Assembly: GCA_002900995.3 (NCBI GenBank)
Contig: CM035307.1
Coordinates: 3,534,001-3,598,000, forward strand
Length of the DNA stretch: 64,000 nt
Origin: Ganoderma boninense
Lineage: Eukaryota; Basidiomycota; Agaricomycetes; Polyporales; Polyporaceae
Reading direction: 5' to 3'
The position numbers and the translations under genes were made by a program. Positions 11,286 through 22,680 of this stretch are shown here, one piece after another (position 1 is the first letter of the stretch; the number at the start of each line of letters is the position of its first letter). The notes beneath the pieces are model-generated. The model saw nothing but the letters and a program-made list of their open reading frames with translations, made no database searches and was not told where the DNA came from.

Positions 11286-13179
11286 TCAGACGTATTTACC
11301 AATGGCAAACAAACCTACGCCCCACTCGCGGATCGCCAGATCCACTGCGTTTAGCAGCTCTTGAATGATAGGATGATGCCCCGGATCGTCCTGCCACTTC
11401 GCAAACATCTGTGCGCGCTCCATTGTGCTGGACGACCGGCGAATGATAGATCCCCCGTTTTCTGCATCGATCCCCGACAGACGCAAAGGGGGCCAGGGGT
11501 GCCAATCCGGGCCGCTGGTGTAGACTTGCGTGTTCGATACCGGGAGGCGGGCTTCAACTTCCGGCAGGGAGGTAAGTTGTGTGATCCGCTTGAAGGATGC
11601 GGGGTGCTGGGTTTGGGAACGTGGTTTCGCAGGTGGCGTGCTTGTCGTGAGGTCCGCGTGGTCGTCGAGGAGCGGGTTTCGGCTGGAGGAGAGGAAGGCG
11701 TCCTGGACCGAGAAACGTTCGACGTTGGATAGGTTGGCTAGGCTGCGGGCTGACGGGTAGGGCATGATCGAGTTCCCCGGGCCTTCTGGCTTCTCGTCGT
11801 CATCTTCGTCTGCTGATTCTCCGTCGTGCTGCATCATCTGCGATCGTATGGATGCGGCGGACGTGGACGCTGACCACACAGAGCGCGAGTCCACGTATGC
11901 GGACGTTGCTCGGCTCGACCCCGTCGTCTCGAGAAAGTCCCTGCTCGAGCTCGTGGGCATGTGCGTATGCCGGATAGAGGACGACGAATCCGAGTCGGGG
12001 AACGCGAGCTTGAAGCCGTACTCGGCGTAGATGGCTTGGCGGCGCACCGCGAACTTGCGCCGCCGGGAGTCAGAGGACGTGAGCGAGGCGAAGCTGCCCT
12101 CTGTCGCGCGGCGGCTGCTCGCTTGCGACGTGTTTCTCGCTCCGAAGCTGTCCTGCAGGGAGGCTTGCGAGTACGTGGAGTTGGAGCTGTCAAGGTCGTC
12201 GCAGACGAAGAAGTCTTTGGACGACGACGATGCCGATGATATGGTCCGCCAGCTCTTGCGATGTTTGGAGGACTGCTGCTCGACGGACGCCGACTGTGAG
12301 CCGTCTTCAGGACAGGCGTCGAAAACATCCTGGGGCGCCGCTGATGGAGCTTGGGCAAAATGCTCATAAAAATGAGACTCATTTCTAGGGCTTGCAGCCG
12401 GTGGCGGAGTCTGAAGAGAAGAAAAGGCCGGGGATAGCTTACGATCGCGATCCAGCAGCGATGGCTGGCGCGAATCCACGGACGTGCGTAGCTCCCGGAT
12501 AGAATCAGGAGTGGTCGAGTACTGTGGGGACTTGTGATTAGGTTGATCATGAACCAAGGTAAAAGATGGTGGCGACATCATCTGGGGTTGTGGCGATGGT
12601 GTGCAAGGAGGACTGAATGTTGGAATGCAATCGAACACTGGCGAGTCGAGGGCATCGGAGAGTAGATCTTCAAGGATGGTGCACCTGTCTTCATTCCTTT
12701 CTTCCACAAGCTGCGTAGATTGGGGGTCCTTGGAGAAAGTCACAGAGTGTTCTATATGGCAAAGTATGACTGACACATACTGGACTTGTGGTATACACAC
12801 TGGGGGACCGAGTAGAGTGGCCGCTCCGTATGTCACTGTGGCCTCTTTTCCACGTCCACTGCGTAGATGATCTGGGTATTTGTCTAGGCTGTTCCGGATC
12901 TCGCTTCTTACTGCTGGGAACTAGGTTGAATCGGTGTGGGAGGGGTGATTTCTGGATCTCCTTCAGGTTCGTTCGGATCGTGGTCGTTCGCGTGAGACTA
13001 GGGGGCGGGGTCTTCTCCCCGGGCAACTGTTGCGCGTAGGAGAGGACGGTGCAAGTGCTGCTGCGGGTATGTCCATAAGAGTATACGCTGCTTCTGCTGA
13101 AAGAGTCGCCAGACGGGAAGATACCTAGGCCGTCGGCTCGGGAAGGGAGAGGAGACAGGGTATTCGGAGTAGTGGTCAT
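11286..13179 (-). CDS. serine-rich protein of unknown function
   Basis: Two exons (13179-12781 and 12710-11286) join in phase to 607 residues. The removed intron is 70 nt with GTATGT and ACGCAG ends. The protein is rich in Ser, Pro and Thr over most of its length and probably disordered; the C-terminal 110 residues are more ordered, with RITQLTSLPEVEARLP, WHPWPPLRLSGIDAENGG and an ending helix IIQELLNAVDLAIREWG. No catalytic motif, membrane segment or signal peptide was seen. The ordered C-terminus may be the conserved part. It converges on coilin with only 137 bases between stop codons. Confidence 0.75.
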
Positions 13180-14340
13180 CTTACCCGATACCCAGAGGAG
13201 GCTACCAAGAAAGACGGTAGCTATAGCCTGGAGACCTGGAAGTTGGTTTGAAAAGCGGGGGAAGAGGCCTGGAAATGTCAGTTACGGAGAGAAAAGAACA
13301 AGACTCGCGACGCCACATTGTGGGCCCGCTCCGAGCTTTTGAACGCATCTTCACGGTGAAGATTCATCGATGCATCCCGGAAGGTTTGCACACGTCATGA
13401 TTGTAAACCTATCCAGATGCGTTCTCTCGATTTCTTTCCTCTTAGCTGTGTCGTATGTTACAAAACAAACAGGTCATATCAAAACAAACTGGGTGGAGAA
13501 TGGATTGAAGCGTCTCTGACGGGATTGCGGATAACAGTCAGACTCTGCAGTAGGACAAATTGTGGGAAGTGGACATCACTGCAACTTGAACGAATGCACC
13601 TACCGTGTACAGTCACGGAACCAAGTCCAGGGCTATTTTGTTCCTTCAGCCCCTGAGCGGAGGGAAGTCAGAAGCTCTTGCAATCGGGTGCGCAGTTTAG
13701 TTACGAGCTGGTCTTCATCTTTGTCTGGGGGAGGCTAGCAATGCAAAGCATTATATACTGGGACTGGAAACGACAATACGGAGAAGTACCAGCTGATCGA
13801 GGAGATACTGCGAGAGCGGAGTTGTGTGAGGCTCAGGTGCCATGTAAAGAATGGAATAACGCACTTCTGCCTCATCGATGGTCTATATAATGTTATTAGC
13901 AGAGTTAGCAAGCAGTGTCACATACATGTCCCCTCACGAGAACTATGGGGCCCCTGTGAACAACAGCAGATGAGACGAGGCATTGGAGAGGGGCAGGTGA
14001 CTGAGAAACACCTGTTCATATTTCTGTCTGAACTAAGGATAAATGTTTCGGAAACATCATGTGGGCCATGAAATCAGCGTACCGATGGATACGGGCGAGG
14101 TTACTTGTGACTGAGGTTGGGGAGGTGGTGACGTCCAAGGTCGATGGTGGACCTCGGCTGCCGCGGCGTCGAGCATCCGGCTCCGTCGATCTAGATCAGA
14201 GAGGCACGTGCGCATTGACCGGATACGAGCGTCTAGAAGGAGTGTGGTCTTGTTCCTGTCTCCGTCTTCCGACTCGAACCAGCTTCGCACACTTTGCCGG
14301 CGAGCCTGTGTCCAAATAATAGTTGCCGTCATTCTCAGCC
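13180..14340. other. intergenic region between two divergent genes
   Basis: About 1.16 kb containing the promoters of the serine-rich gene and MED10. Several short open frames exist on the + strand between 13417 and 14071, none with recognisable motifs or plausible splice partners. Nothing else was identified. Confidence 0.4.
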
Positions 14341-15271
14341 ATGGCTCGCAACATCATGTCCACCCCCACTCCAGTCGCCGCCCCTCTCCCCCAGTCCCAC
14401 ACAGCCCCCGCGAGTCTGAGTCCCCTCCTCCTCCGGGGCTCCAGGGCGACCTCGAAATAGAGCTCCTCAATCTCGCACAGAAGCTCTATGATCTTGGCAT
14501 CACTGTCGTCAGTGACTTGACCAAGGAGAAGGACAAGCCAGGCAACGGCAAGAACGTCGGCACACGAGTGTGAGTATTGACCGAGCCACCACATCCTCTC
14601 CCAGCCATCCTCGTGCCACCTCTCTTCATCAACGAACAACAACGAATGCACCACCTGATTAATGCTCCCCAATGGTGGTCTCGGCTTTGTTCGTTGCCCG
14701 CGATTCCACTCCCAGTCTGTCTTCCTTCCATGAAGTGTCGGCGCGTCGACTTGCTCCTCACTGACCATCGCTTCGGCTGCGATATCCATCGCCTTAGAAA
14801 TCACGTCATCGAATCTCTGGGCATGTTGGAGAAGATGTCCGACTCGATCACGACCACGGTCCCCCTCCAGGTCCTGGTGGACATTGACAACTCGCGGAAC
14901 CCGATGTTGCTCACCAAGGAACGGCTCGAGCGGGCGGCTACCGAGAATCAAGTTCATGAACGGCAAGATACACGCGATCGAGGTAAGCGCTCTTATCTCT
15001 GTTCTTGGCCAAAGTAGTGCCTTCGCGCCCCTGGCAACGGATGGGTTACTGCGGGTTAACTTGTTTGGGAACTGTGTGGCTAATACAACGATGCGCGTAG
15101 TCGTACAGGAGAATGCTGGATGAGGCATTGGTGCAGAACTTCCCAGACCTGGGAGAGCATCTCATGGAGTCGGCGATGCTGACTGCCACGGGCGCGCATG
15201 GCGTTCAGGCGGAGGAAGACGGGATGCCAGGACCCAGCGGGCATGTAAACGGATTTCCGAACGGGGCTTAA
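14341..15271 (+). CDS. MED10: Mediator subunit 10 (frame broken)
   Basis: Exons near 14341-14569, 14798-14982 and 15101-15271. Conserved MED10 text is clear: LQGDLEIELLNLAQKLYDLG, then SDSITTTVPLQVLVDIDNSR with RNPMLLTKERLERAATENQ, then FMNGKIHAIE and SYRRMLDEALVQNFPDL. MED10 belongs to the Mediator middle module. Two oddities: between codons for ENQ and FMNGK one extra base (about 14952) breaks the frame; and the ATG at 14341 is out of frame with the conserved part unless a weak 47-nt intron (14358-14404, GTCCAC...ACACAG) is removed or there is another indel. The intron 14570-14797 (228 nt) is much longer than neighbours. The identity is secure; the exact N-terminus is not. Confidence 0.85.
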
Positions 15272-16159
15272 TTGCGGAAGGAGGGTTCAAGAATCAAGGC
15301 AAGTTTCCGCCCGCTGACGAGGTGATTCCGGTGGGCGAATTGGAGGAGAGTGGACGGCAGAGTCCCGGAGTTTCATGACGAGACAATTTTTCCTGGACGG
15401 GACGATTTGACACACGCTATTCGATCAAGGCGGCGCAAACGGGAGCCACGTCCAACCGTGTCAGGCCATGTCTCAGTCAGACCGGAGAACGCGCAGCCAG
15501 ACAGTTACGTAGTGGGCGGATATGGGGGCAAGTGGGAGAAGCGGAGGCGGAGAACGTCAGAGGAAGACTGCATTTGAGGTGGCTCTGATTGCGACGGATG
15601 TGCAAGTACAAGGACAAGGAGTGGTGTAGTAGGGAATAAGAGATGGGGAAGCGGTGGGAGGACGGGAATTGGACGGGGGAGATTCATGAACAGTGGCGAC
15701 AGATGACTGACAAGTGATCGCCGAGGAAGACGGCCGGTGGCTGTGCGATAAAGTGGACCGAAAAAAGGGTTTGCAGAGTGTATGCGGCGGAGGGAGAACC
15801 GGGACGGAAGCCGGGGCGGAACGGGCTGGGCCGAGAAAGCTGAGGGGCTGGGATTTGCGAATGGGCTCGAGTGACGTCCGCGGTGGCTGGTCCGAGTCGT
15901 GTCAGAGCAGTTGTCAGCTACTACTTATCTCGTTACCATCACCCTCTGCCTCTACCGCCCAGAGCCTCTTCCCCCTTCTCCCTCCTCTGCCCACCGTCTC
16001 CCTCTCTCACGAGCCCAAACGCAAATCTCGTCACGACTGCCACCCACACGACCCGACAGCCTCTCAACTCCGACGCTCTTTGCCGTGGCCTTCCCGTCTC
16101 TTCCCCGCTGCCTTCTTCAACCCTCCCCCGCCTTCCCTCCTGCCACTCCCAAACACCCC
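15272..16159. other. intergenic region upstream of RIC8
   Basis: About 0.9 kb. The left half shows no recognisable feature. The right part (roughly 15930-16155) is a strong C/T-rich tract directly before the RIC8 ATG, a layout typical of promoters and leaders of fungal genes without a TATA box. Confidence 0.4.
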
Positions 16160-18337
16160 ATGTCCAACTACTTTCACGCATATACCACCCTCTCCGCCTC
16201 CTCTTCTCGCTCTCAGGTCGCCTCCGTCCTCCAGTCAATAGTAGACGGTGCGAATCATTGTGCTATCCCCGCTCCTCCACCATCCTCTCCCCCTCATACA
16301 CTCATTTCCTTTTTCAGCTCCCCCGCTTACCATTGATGACGCGAAACGGCGCGATCTCATTCAAACAATAATTGACGACCTTGCAAAGCCATCTAGTAAT
16401 TCCTCCAAGAGGCGCCTCTCCTCCAAAGGTATTCGTCTCTTCCACCATCCTGTTTCACAGCCCCAACTACCCATCCCTCATATCACTTCTTTCCTCAGAT
16501 GCTCCCCTCGCTCTCCAGGCTGTCAAGTCTTTAGGCAAGAATCCAGCAGGCTCAGAGATCATCGCCACTCCTGCAAATCTCTCCGCTCTCCTATCCTTAT
16601 ACAATACATACAAGGATGTTCCAGACGCCTCAAACGAAGCTCTTCGATGCGTCGCCAACGCTCTGCTTCTCGTTGATCACGCTCGCGTAACCCTTATAGA
16701 GAGGCAGGTTGGCGGTGGCGACTTCGCTGTTGAGTTACTCGAGGTCCGCCCGTACCCAGCCTTTCCAGAAATCTCCCTTTCCTGACTCTTCTTATTCCTA
16801 TTAGAAATCCGCCGTTCCGGAGCGCATTTTTCTCGCCTCGCGCATACTCTTCCTGTGCACTGTATCCATCTCCTCTGCAGCCACCTTCATCAGATCACTT
16901 GTCGAAGCAAAGTCTCCCAACATCACAGACCTCATAGGCAACAAACTCGATCTGCTATCTCGAGCCATTCTCTCGGGTGCCAAGTTTTCACGCGAAGCTA
17001 TGACCGACCTACTCAAATTCACTTTTAATTTGTTGTTACACTACCCCAAGGTACGCATCCAACACGCATCTCACCCATCTAAGACGTCCTTTGTAGCTCA
17101 CCGATGCCTAGCTTGTTGACGACCCTAATTCTAATGAGACTAAAGTAATGGGGGACTGCTGGAGTGACCGTCTGGATGGGTGCGTTTTCATTGCCTTGTG
17201 TGATAGCCCACGCATATCAATATCTCCTCATCGTCCTAGGATCCTTCCCCCACTGCTACGGGCGTTCAACACTTTGCCGCCGTCTTTTCCTGCGCCCCTC
17301 ACTGCGCCCATGACCCATGTCATACATGCCCTGATCACTATTCCCGTGTCCTCATCGCTGCGACCCGTATGGCTACCACCAGCCAAGATATCCCCTTCCT
17401 CAACCCCGAAGCCTACAGGCTCCTCTGAGCCTCCCCCTAGTCAACCAAGCACCAGCAAGGCTTCGCGTTCTTCTAGCAGTAGCCGTGCTGGCTCGCCGAT
17501 CACCGGCCCAGGAAAGGACCCCAAGCCTGGCGCCTTCGATCGTGCATGGTCTGCGCTTTCCGCTGGTCGGCGATCTCTGTCCCGTTCTTCGTCCCCGCAC
17601 ACCTCCACGCCTGTTGACGTCTTGCTCCGCGCATACGACCTCCTCGACGTCTCTCTTGGTCATTATATGCCTGATGCCATCGACCCCGACGATGTCAGTG
17701 TGCGCAAGCAGTGTGAGCGGGAGATGGACCAGTCTCTCGACGACGTGATGGCGCCGCTCGTCGTCCTTATCACGAAGCTCTGTCAGGCGGATGAAGGCTC
17801 GAGGACTCGCATGCGCCAGTGGCTCTTGCCGGAGGATCTGGACAGGACAAGTCCATTGGAGGGCAGAGCGGATTTGTTGGGCAGGCTCTTGCGGTCGTTG
17901 GCGAGCGTCCACCACGTGAAACTGAAGCACGGAGTCGGGGAGATGCTCTACGCCATCTGCGACTCTGATGGTGCGTCAATTTATCCCTTGTGGCTGAAGT
18001 TCACTTGCCAACGTTATTTACAGGGAGCACGCTTGCGTCATACGTGGGTTATGGAAACGTTGCCGGCTTCCTCTTCAACAAAGGCATCATGTCCGCACCC
18101 CCGCCGCCCGCCGGATCCAGCGCGTCTGCTCCTACAGCGACGGCAGACGGTGTCCCGATCAACCCTATCACGGGTGTGGCGGAGAAGCCCGCGCCTGCGA
18201 TTGAGATGACCGACGAGGAGAAGGAGCGCGAGGCGGAGAAGCTGTTCGTGCTCTTTGATCGGCTGGAGAAGTCTGGGGCGATTCCGAAGGAGTCCAATCC
18301 GATTCGCCAGGCAATACAGCAGGGCAAGCTCGGCTGA
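16160..18337 (+). CDS. RIC8/synembryn, G-alpha chaperone and exchange factor
   Basis: Seven exons: 16160-16247, 16318-16428, 16499-16743, 16805-17050, 17112-17179, 17240-17970, 18024-18337, giving 600 residues. The armadillo-like helical body (LQAVKSLGKNPAGSEII, ANLSALLSLY, EALRCVANALLLVD) and the conserved RADLLGRLLRSLASV, VGEMLYAICDSD and YVGYGNVAGFLFNKG blocks identify the synembryn family. Ric8 proteins fold nascent G-alpha subunits and promote nucleotide exchange, and in filamentous fungi they are needed for growth and development. A Ser/Pro-rich insert of about 60 residues (near residues 290-350) lies in the middle. It converges with the phosphoglycerate-mutase-like gene. No frame break. 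Confidence 0.92.
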
Positions 18338-18886
18338 GGCCGAGGCTTGTGTGCCACTGCCTTGGGAGGGAAGATAGGTGAGAGCGCGAAAGAGGAGAGA
18401 AGAGAGGTGGCCTAATAATAATGCTGGTATTTATTTATCATGCCTACGACTAGTACACGAGTCATGGCTCGGTGCGTCGCCTCGTACCGGCCCTATACCT
18501 TCGCAACCGCTTTGTTATTACCCCCATAGTGCTCGATTGCGCTTCCGATTGTACATACTCTTTCTTTCGCTTTCTACGTACACGCACGCACCCATTAGCA
18601 TTGTGACTGCGCTCTCCGTTTGCGCTCGCATTAGCACTCCGAACTATCTCATCACTGCACTCGATTACTGCACACGTTCGATTCGTGTACGATGTCCGAT
18701 CGAATACTGTATCGTCTAATGTAATGCTCTGCTGCTGCGCCACATCTAGCACTCGCACTGTACTGCTCCTCTATGGACAATGAACACATCCTACAAGGGA
18801 TACACTCGCCCTGGCGCACCTCCGCAGCCCGTGCTGAGGTTTGGTGTTCTAAATCCGTCTCGATGACGATCGTTCACCACCCAAAC
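18338..18886. other. 3' intergenic region between convergent genes
   Basis: About 550 bases between the stop codons of RIC8 and the phosphoglycerate-mutase-like gene. No gene, repeat or structured element was recognised; it should hold both polyadenylation regions. Confidence 0.4.
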
Positions 18887-19820
18887 CTACAAACCCGCAC
18901 GTTCCAAGGACGTCGGCTGGGGCTCACCCTCCACAGCGGCGATGGGCTGCTCCACAGGCACAGGCACCAAGCGTGCTTCCCCATCTGCGTCATCGGCCTC
19001 GTCGGCGGCGAAGGTGTACTCGCGGACCTCGACGTTGGACCACGGCTCGTGCGTGTTGTAGCCGCGGGTGAGGTAGCGGAGGAAGTCGCCGTGGGAGACG
19101 ACGGCGATGTGCGTCTCGGGGCGTGCGCGCAGCCACTGGCGGACCCAGCGGGCACGCGCGCGGATCGCGTGCTCGGTCGCGGCGTAGAAGCCGGCCTTGG
19201 ACGTCCATTCGGGCGTGAGGAGGGAGAAGTTGAGCCCGGCGTACTCGGGGTCTGCTTCGAGGACCTCGCGGGCCTGGTTTGCGATGGAGGGACGGTGGAT
19301 GATGTGGGTCAGTGGAGCACGATCCAAGTATCTCGGGATGTGGTGCAAGATGAGCGGGGTTTACGACGGAGACGAGACGTACCGAGCCGGTGTCGCAGGG
19401 GAGATCGTTGACTTCCTGCAGTTGTGGGAGGACGATGATAGGTTTGCCTTCGGTATCTAAACGTTTCCTGAGTGCGGGGTATCCGACGATGGTCGTCGAG
19501 AGTGTGCGGCGGAGACTGCTGGTTATGAGGAGATCGGCAGAGGACTGGATGGTGTCCTTGGTTGTGTGGTTCAAGGACGCGGCTTGCTGGCGGCCGCGGA
19601 ATGTGAGCGGGGGATCAGGAACTGTACGAATGCGTAAGGGCTATTGCTTTTCTGGAACCTTGGGGGTGGATGAGACTGACCCGTGTAGTCTTCGGCAACA
19701 CTGGCAGCACGAGGATGGTGTGTTAGAAGAGGTATTGGGAGGAACGAGTGGACGGACTGACTTGTGCTCGGCTTCGGCGTGTCTAGTGAGGTATATGTGT
19801 TTCTGGGTCGCTGAAGCCAT
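18887..19820 (-). CDS. histidine phosphatase / phosphoglycerate mutase family protein
   Basis: Four exons (19820-19762, 19700-19681, 19621-19383, 19273-18887) give 234 residues. The second exon is only 20 nt, encoding VAEDYT between well-formed splice sites. The histidine phosphatase core is present: IYLTRHAEAEHN with the phospho-acceptor His, the TFRGRQQA helix, LITSSLRRTLST, LQEVNDLPCDTGS and a second His in VVSHGDFLRYL. Fungal relatives are broad-specificity phosphatases or uncharacterised; glycolytic mutase activity should not be assumed. It is divergent from the COQ8-like kinase with 232 bases between starts. Confidence 0.88.
19681..19700 (-). other. 20-nt microexon of the phosphoglycerate-mutase-like gene
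   Basis: The short exon has a GCCAG acceptor and a GTCAGT donor. It restores the reading frame between the exon ending in the codons for AEH and the exon beginning with the codons for PDPPLTF. Confidence 0.75.
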
Positions 19821-20052
19821 GTCTATGGCTGTGGTGCAAAGAGCTGGAACGATGACGTCCACCGAAAGCAAAGTACCAGACTGATATATGTGCGGGGATT
19901 GGTGCGGGCCGCATCCGGGCCGGGGGTTCGCGCGCTTGGGGCCGGGCATGGTGCAAGTTGTCGGCAGAGAAGCAGGTTCGTGCCGCGAGACTGTGGAGTG
20001 ACGGTCATCCTGGCATGTCCTCTCTCGCCTGAAACCTCTGCTTGACGACTCG

Positions 20053-22454
20053 ATGCCCCCCGGACCGGCGTACAACTGGCTTTGCGTCGCTAGCTCTGTC
20101 GTCGACATCCTCGCACACTCCGCACAAATACGCGCTGCACAGCTGGCAAGGAATGGCGCTGCTCTCGGTGCAGACACCCCGTCTCGAAAGCGAAAGAGAA
20201 ATCCGCCAGCTCCGGAAACTAATCCCCTCGCGACCACAGTCGTAGAACCGCCATCCTCCACTGCCGACGTCGCGGCACACGTTCCCCTCGTCCAACGCGG
20301 GAATAGCGTGCTCTCGCTGTCTCATGTCACGCTTCCAAAAGAGCAAGGAGTCCCTTCGATCGAAGATGCCTCGCAGGTGAATGCGTGCACTTCTGATTAC
20401 CGCGAAAAATGTTGATGTGTTATGCTACTTGAAGTCTCAAAAACCTCTCGAGAACACCAATTGGGTGACTTCTCCCAGCATGCGCGGCGTGCCTGCTTCC
20501 GCCCCCTTCGCAATACGGGGAGTGCGCAAGACTCCCAAACCGACATTGTCCCTTGAACGGGTCGACCAAACGTCGAGCGTGCAAGCGTCCTCCCTACATC
20601 CTCACCTTTCACCCTCTCCAGAAGAGAAGCCCGAAAAGCCCTTGGTTGGAGACCTTTCTGCGAGCATGGACGTCCCAGAAACAGAAACAGAGGTGTGTTT
20701 CGAAACCTCGTCATTCCCTCCCTACTGGTTTATGGACCTATACACGCTGTGACCAGAAGGTCATACCAGAACCGCCAAGGTCCCGAACCCTCCAGTCCTC
20801 CAAAGTGCCGTCCTCGCGAATAGGTCGCTTATTCCACTACGGAGGTGCGTATCTACGAGCATCGTATGGCGCCTCCAATGTAACCTTGTTACCAATAGGC
20901 CTTGCTGCGTCGTTGGGTTACGGAATGGCTTCTGAGCTTGTTCGCCGCTCAACCAGTGGCTCGGACGGGAATGTACCGCCGTCACTCATGTTGACCGAAG
21001 GCAACGTCAAGCGTCTTGTATCCAAGCTGACACAGATGCGCGGCGCGGCGCTGAAGCTTGGACAGTTCATGAGCATACAAGGTCTGTGTGGCACGTGTAT
21101 GCGCAAAACCCTACCGCGCTGACCGTTCTATGTACGCAAGACAGCCATGTTCTTCCTCCAGAGGTAGAGGACATATTCCGTCGCGTGCAGGACAGCGCAC
21201 ATTACATGCCGGACTGGCAGATGGAGGTCAGTCCGAGGAACCTCCAGGTCTTCGACTTACCTTCGTCGCCATTTACCACAACACACCCTGCAGAAAGTTA
21301 TGCAGGACGCCCTCGGCTCCTCATGGATGACCAACTTCGAGTCCTTTGATCGTCTCCCGTTCGCTGCCGCATCCATCGGCCAGGTGCACTCCGCCGTGCT
21401 CGCGGCCTCTGCGTCGCCCACTGGAAAGCCCGAGCCAGTTGCGGTCAAGGTCCAGTTCCCCAATATTGTCAACTCCATCGACAGCGACATTGGCTACGTC
21501 AAGATGCTCCTCACCGCAGGCCGCCTCCTGCCCCCAGGTTTGTTCCTTGAGCGGTCAATCCAGGTAATGAAGGAGGAGATGGCGGAGGAGTGCGACTACT
21601 CGCGCGAGGCGAGCTTCTTGCGGCGGTTCAGAGAGGGCCTTGTGCAGGACGAGAGGTTCCAGGTGCCGTGGGTGTGGGATGGGAGCACGAAGACCGTGCT
21701 CGTGATGGAGAAGGTAGACGGTGTCAGCGTTGGCGGGTCGATCATCGACAAGCTGTCGCAGCGCGATCGCGACGACGTAGGTGTCGCTGTATTCTCCAAT
21801 GTGACCTTCTTTTTGACCTTGAACCGCCTTGCAGATCGCCGAACGGATCGTGGACCTGTGCCTACGCGAGCTCTTCGTCCTCCGGCTGATGCAGACCGAC
21901 CCGAACTGGACGAACTTCCTCTGGAACCCGCGCACACGCAGGGTCGAGCTCGTCGACTTCGGCGCGACGCGCGAGTACTCGAAGGAGTTCATCGATGGCT
22001 GGCTGCGCCTCCTCTCCGCCGCCGTCGACGAGGACCGGGACGCGTGCGTCGAGTGGAGCCGCAAGCTCGGGTACCTGACGGGCGAGGAGAACGAGGTCAT
22101 GGTCGACGCGCACGTCCGCTCGATGGTCCTGCTCGGGACGCCGTTCAGGGCTGGCACGCCGCAGCCGTTCCGGTTCGGGCGCGGATCGGCGTGGGCGGAC
22201 ATTACGGCGGAGATCAGGGCGGAGATCCCTGTCATGCTCCAGCATCGACTGACACCGCCGCCGAGGGAGACGTACAGTCTCAACAGGTGCGTTGTGGCGG
22301 TGATCTTCCTAGCTGGTGTGCTATTGCTGATCGTTGCGGCTACAATGTGCGTAGGAAACTGAGTGGAGCTTTCCTGCTCGCGTCTAGGCTGAATGCGTCG
22401 GTGGACTGCAGGACACTGTGGAAGAACGTCACCGATGGTTATCGCTTCGAGTGA
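20053..22454 (+). CDS. COQ8: COQ8/ADCK (ABC1) family atypical kinase
   Basis: Eight exons: 20053-20376, 20435-20692, 20757-20844, 20899-21081, 21141-21226, 21294-21776, 21835-22286, 22355-22454, giving 657 residues. ABC1-family signatures are all present: the KxGQ motif in ALKLGQFMS, the Ala-rich loop AAASIGQVH, the ATP lysine in AVKVQFP, LVMEKVDGV at the hinge, QTDPNWTNFLWN as catalytic loop and LVDFGATREY with DFG. Members act in mitochondria in ubiquinone biosynthesis as lipid-handling ATPases or kinases. The first about 200 residues are low complexity with no clear conservation; a mitochondrial target sequence is not obvious. Convergent with the antiporter gene. No frame break. Confidence 0.93.
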
Positions 22455-22680
22455 GGACTTCATGACGTGCATCGGACTTCATATCGTACAATGTTGGCTA
22501 CAGAATATTCTAAAGCGCAGTATGACATTTAATACATAGGCAATGATCACCGTTCACATTGAACCATCGCAGATGGGGATTCGCACAGGACGTATTTAGC
22601 CACTCCCAAGGACGATGACGTCAGCGTCTACTGAACGCCATGCCAAAACAGGTGTGTCCCTGACTTTCTCTTGGGACGGT

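Noticed and set aside
14196..15128. 310-codon minus-strand frame opposite MED10
   Set aside because: The plus strand carries conserved MED10 sequence; the antisense frame has no recognisable motifs.
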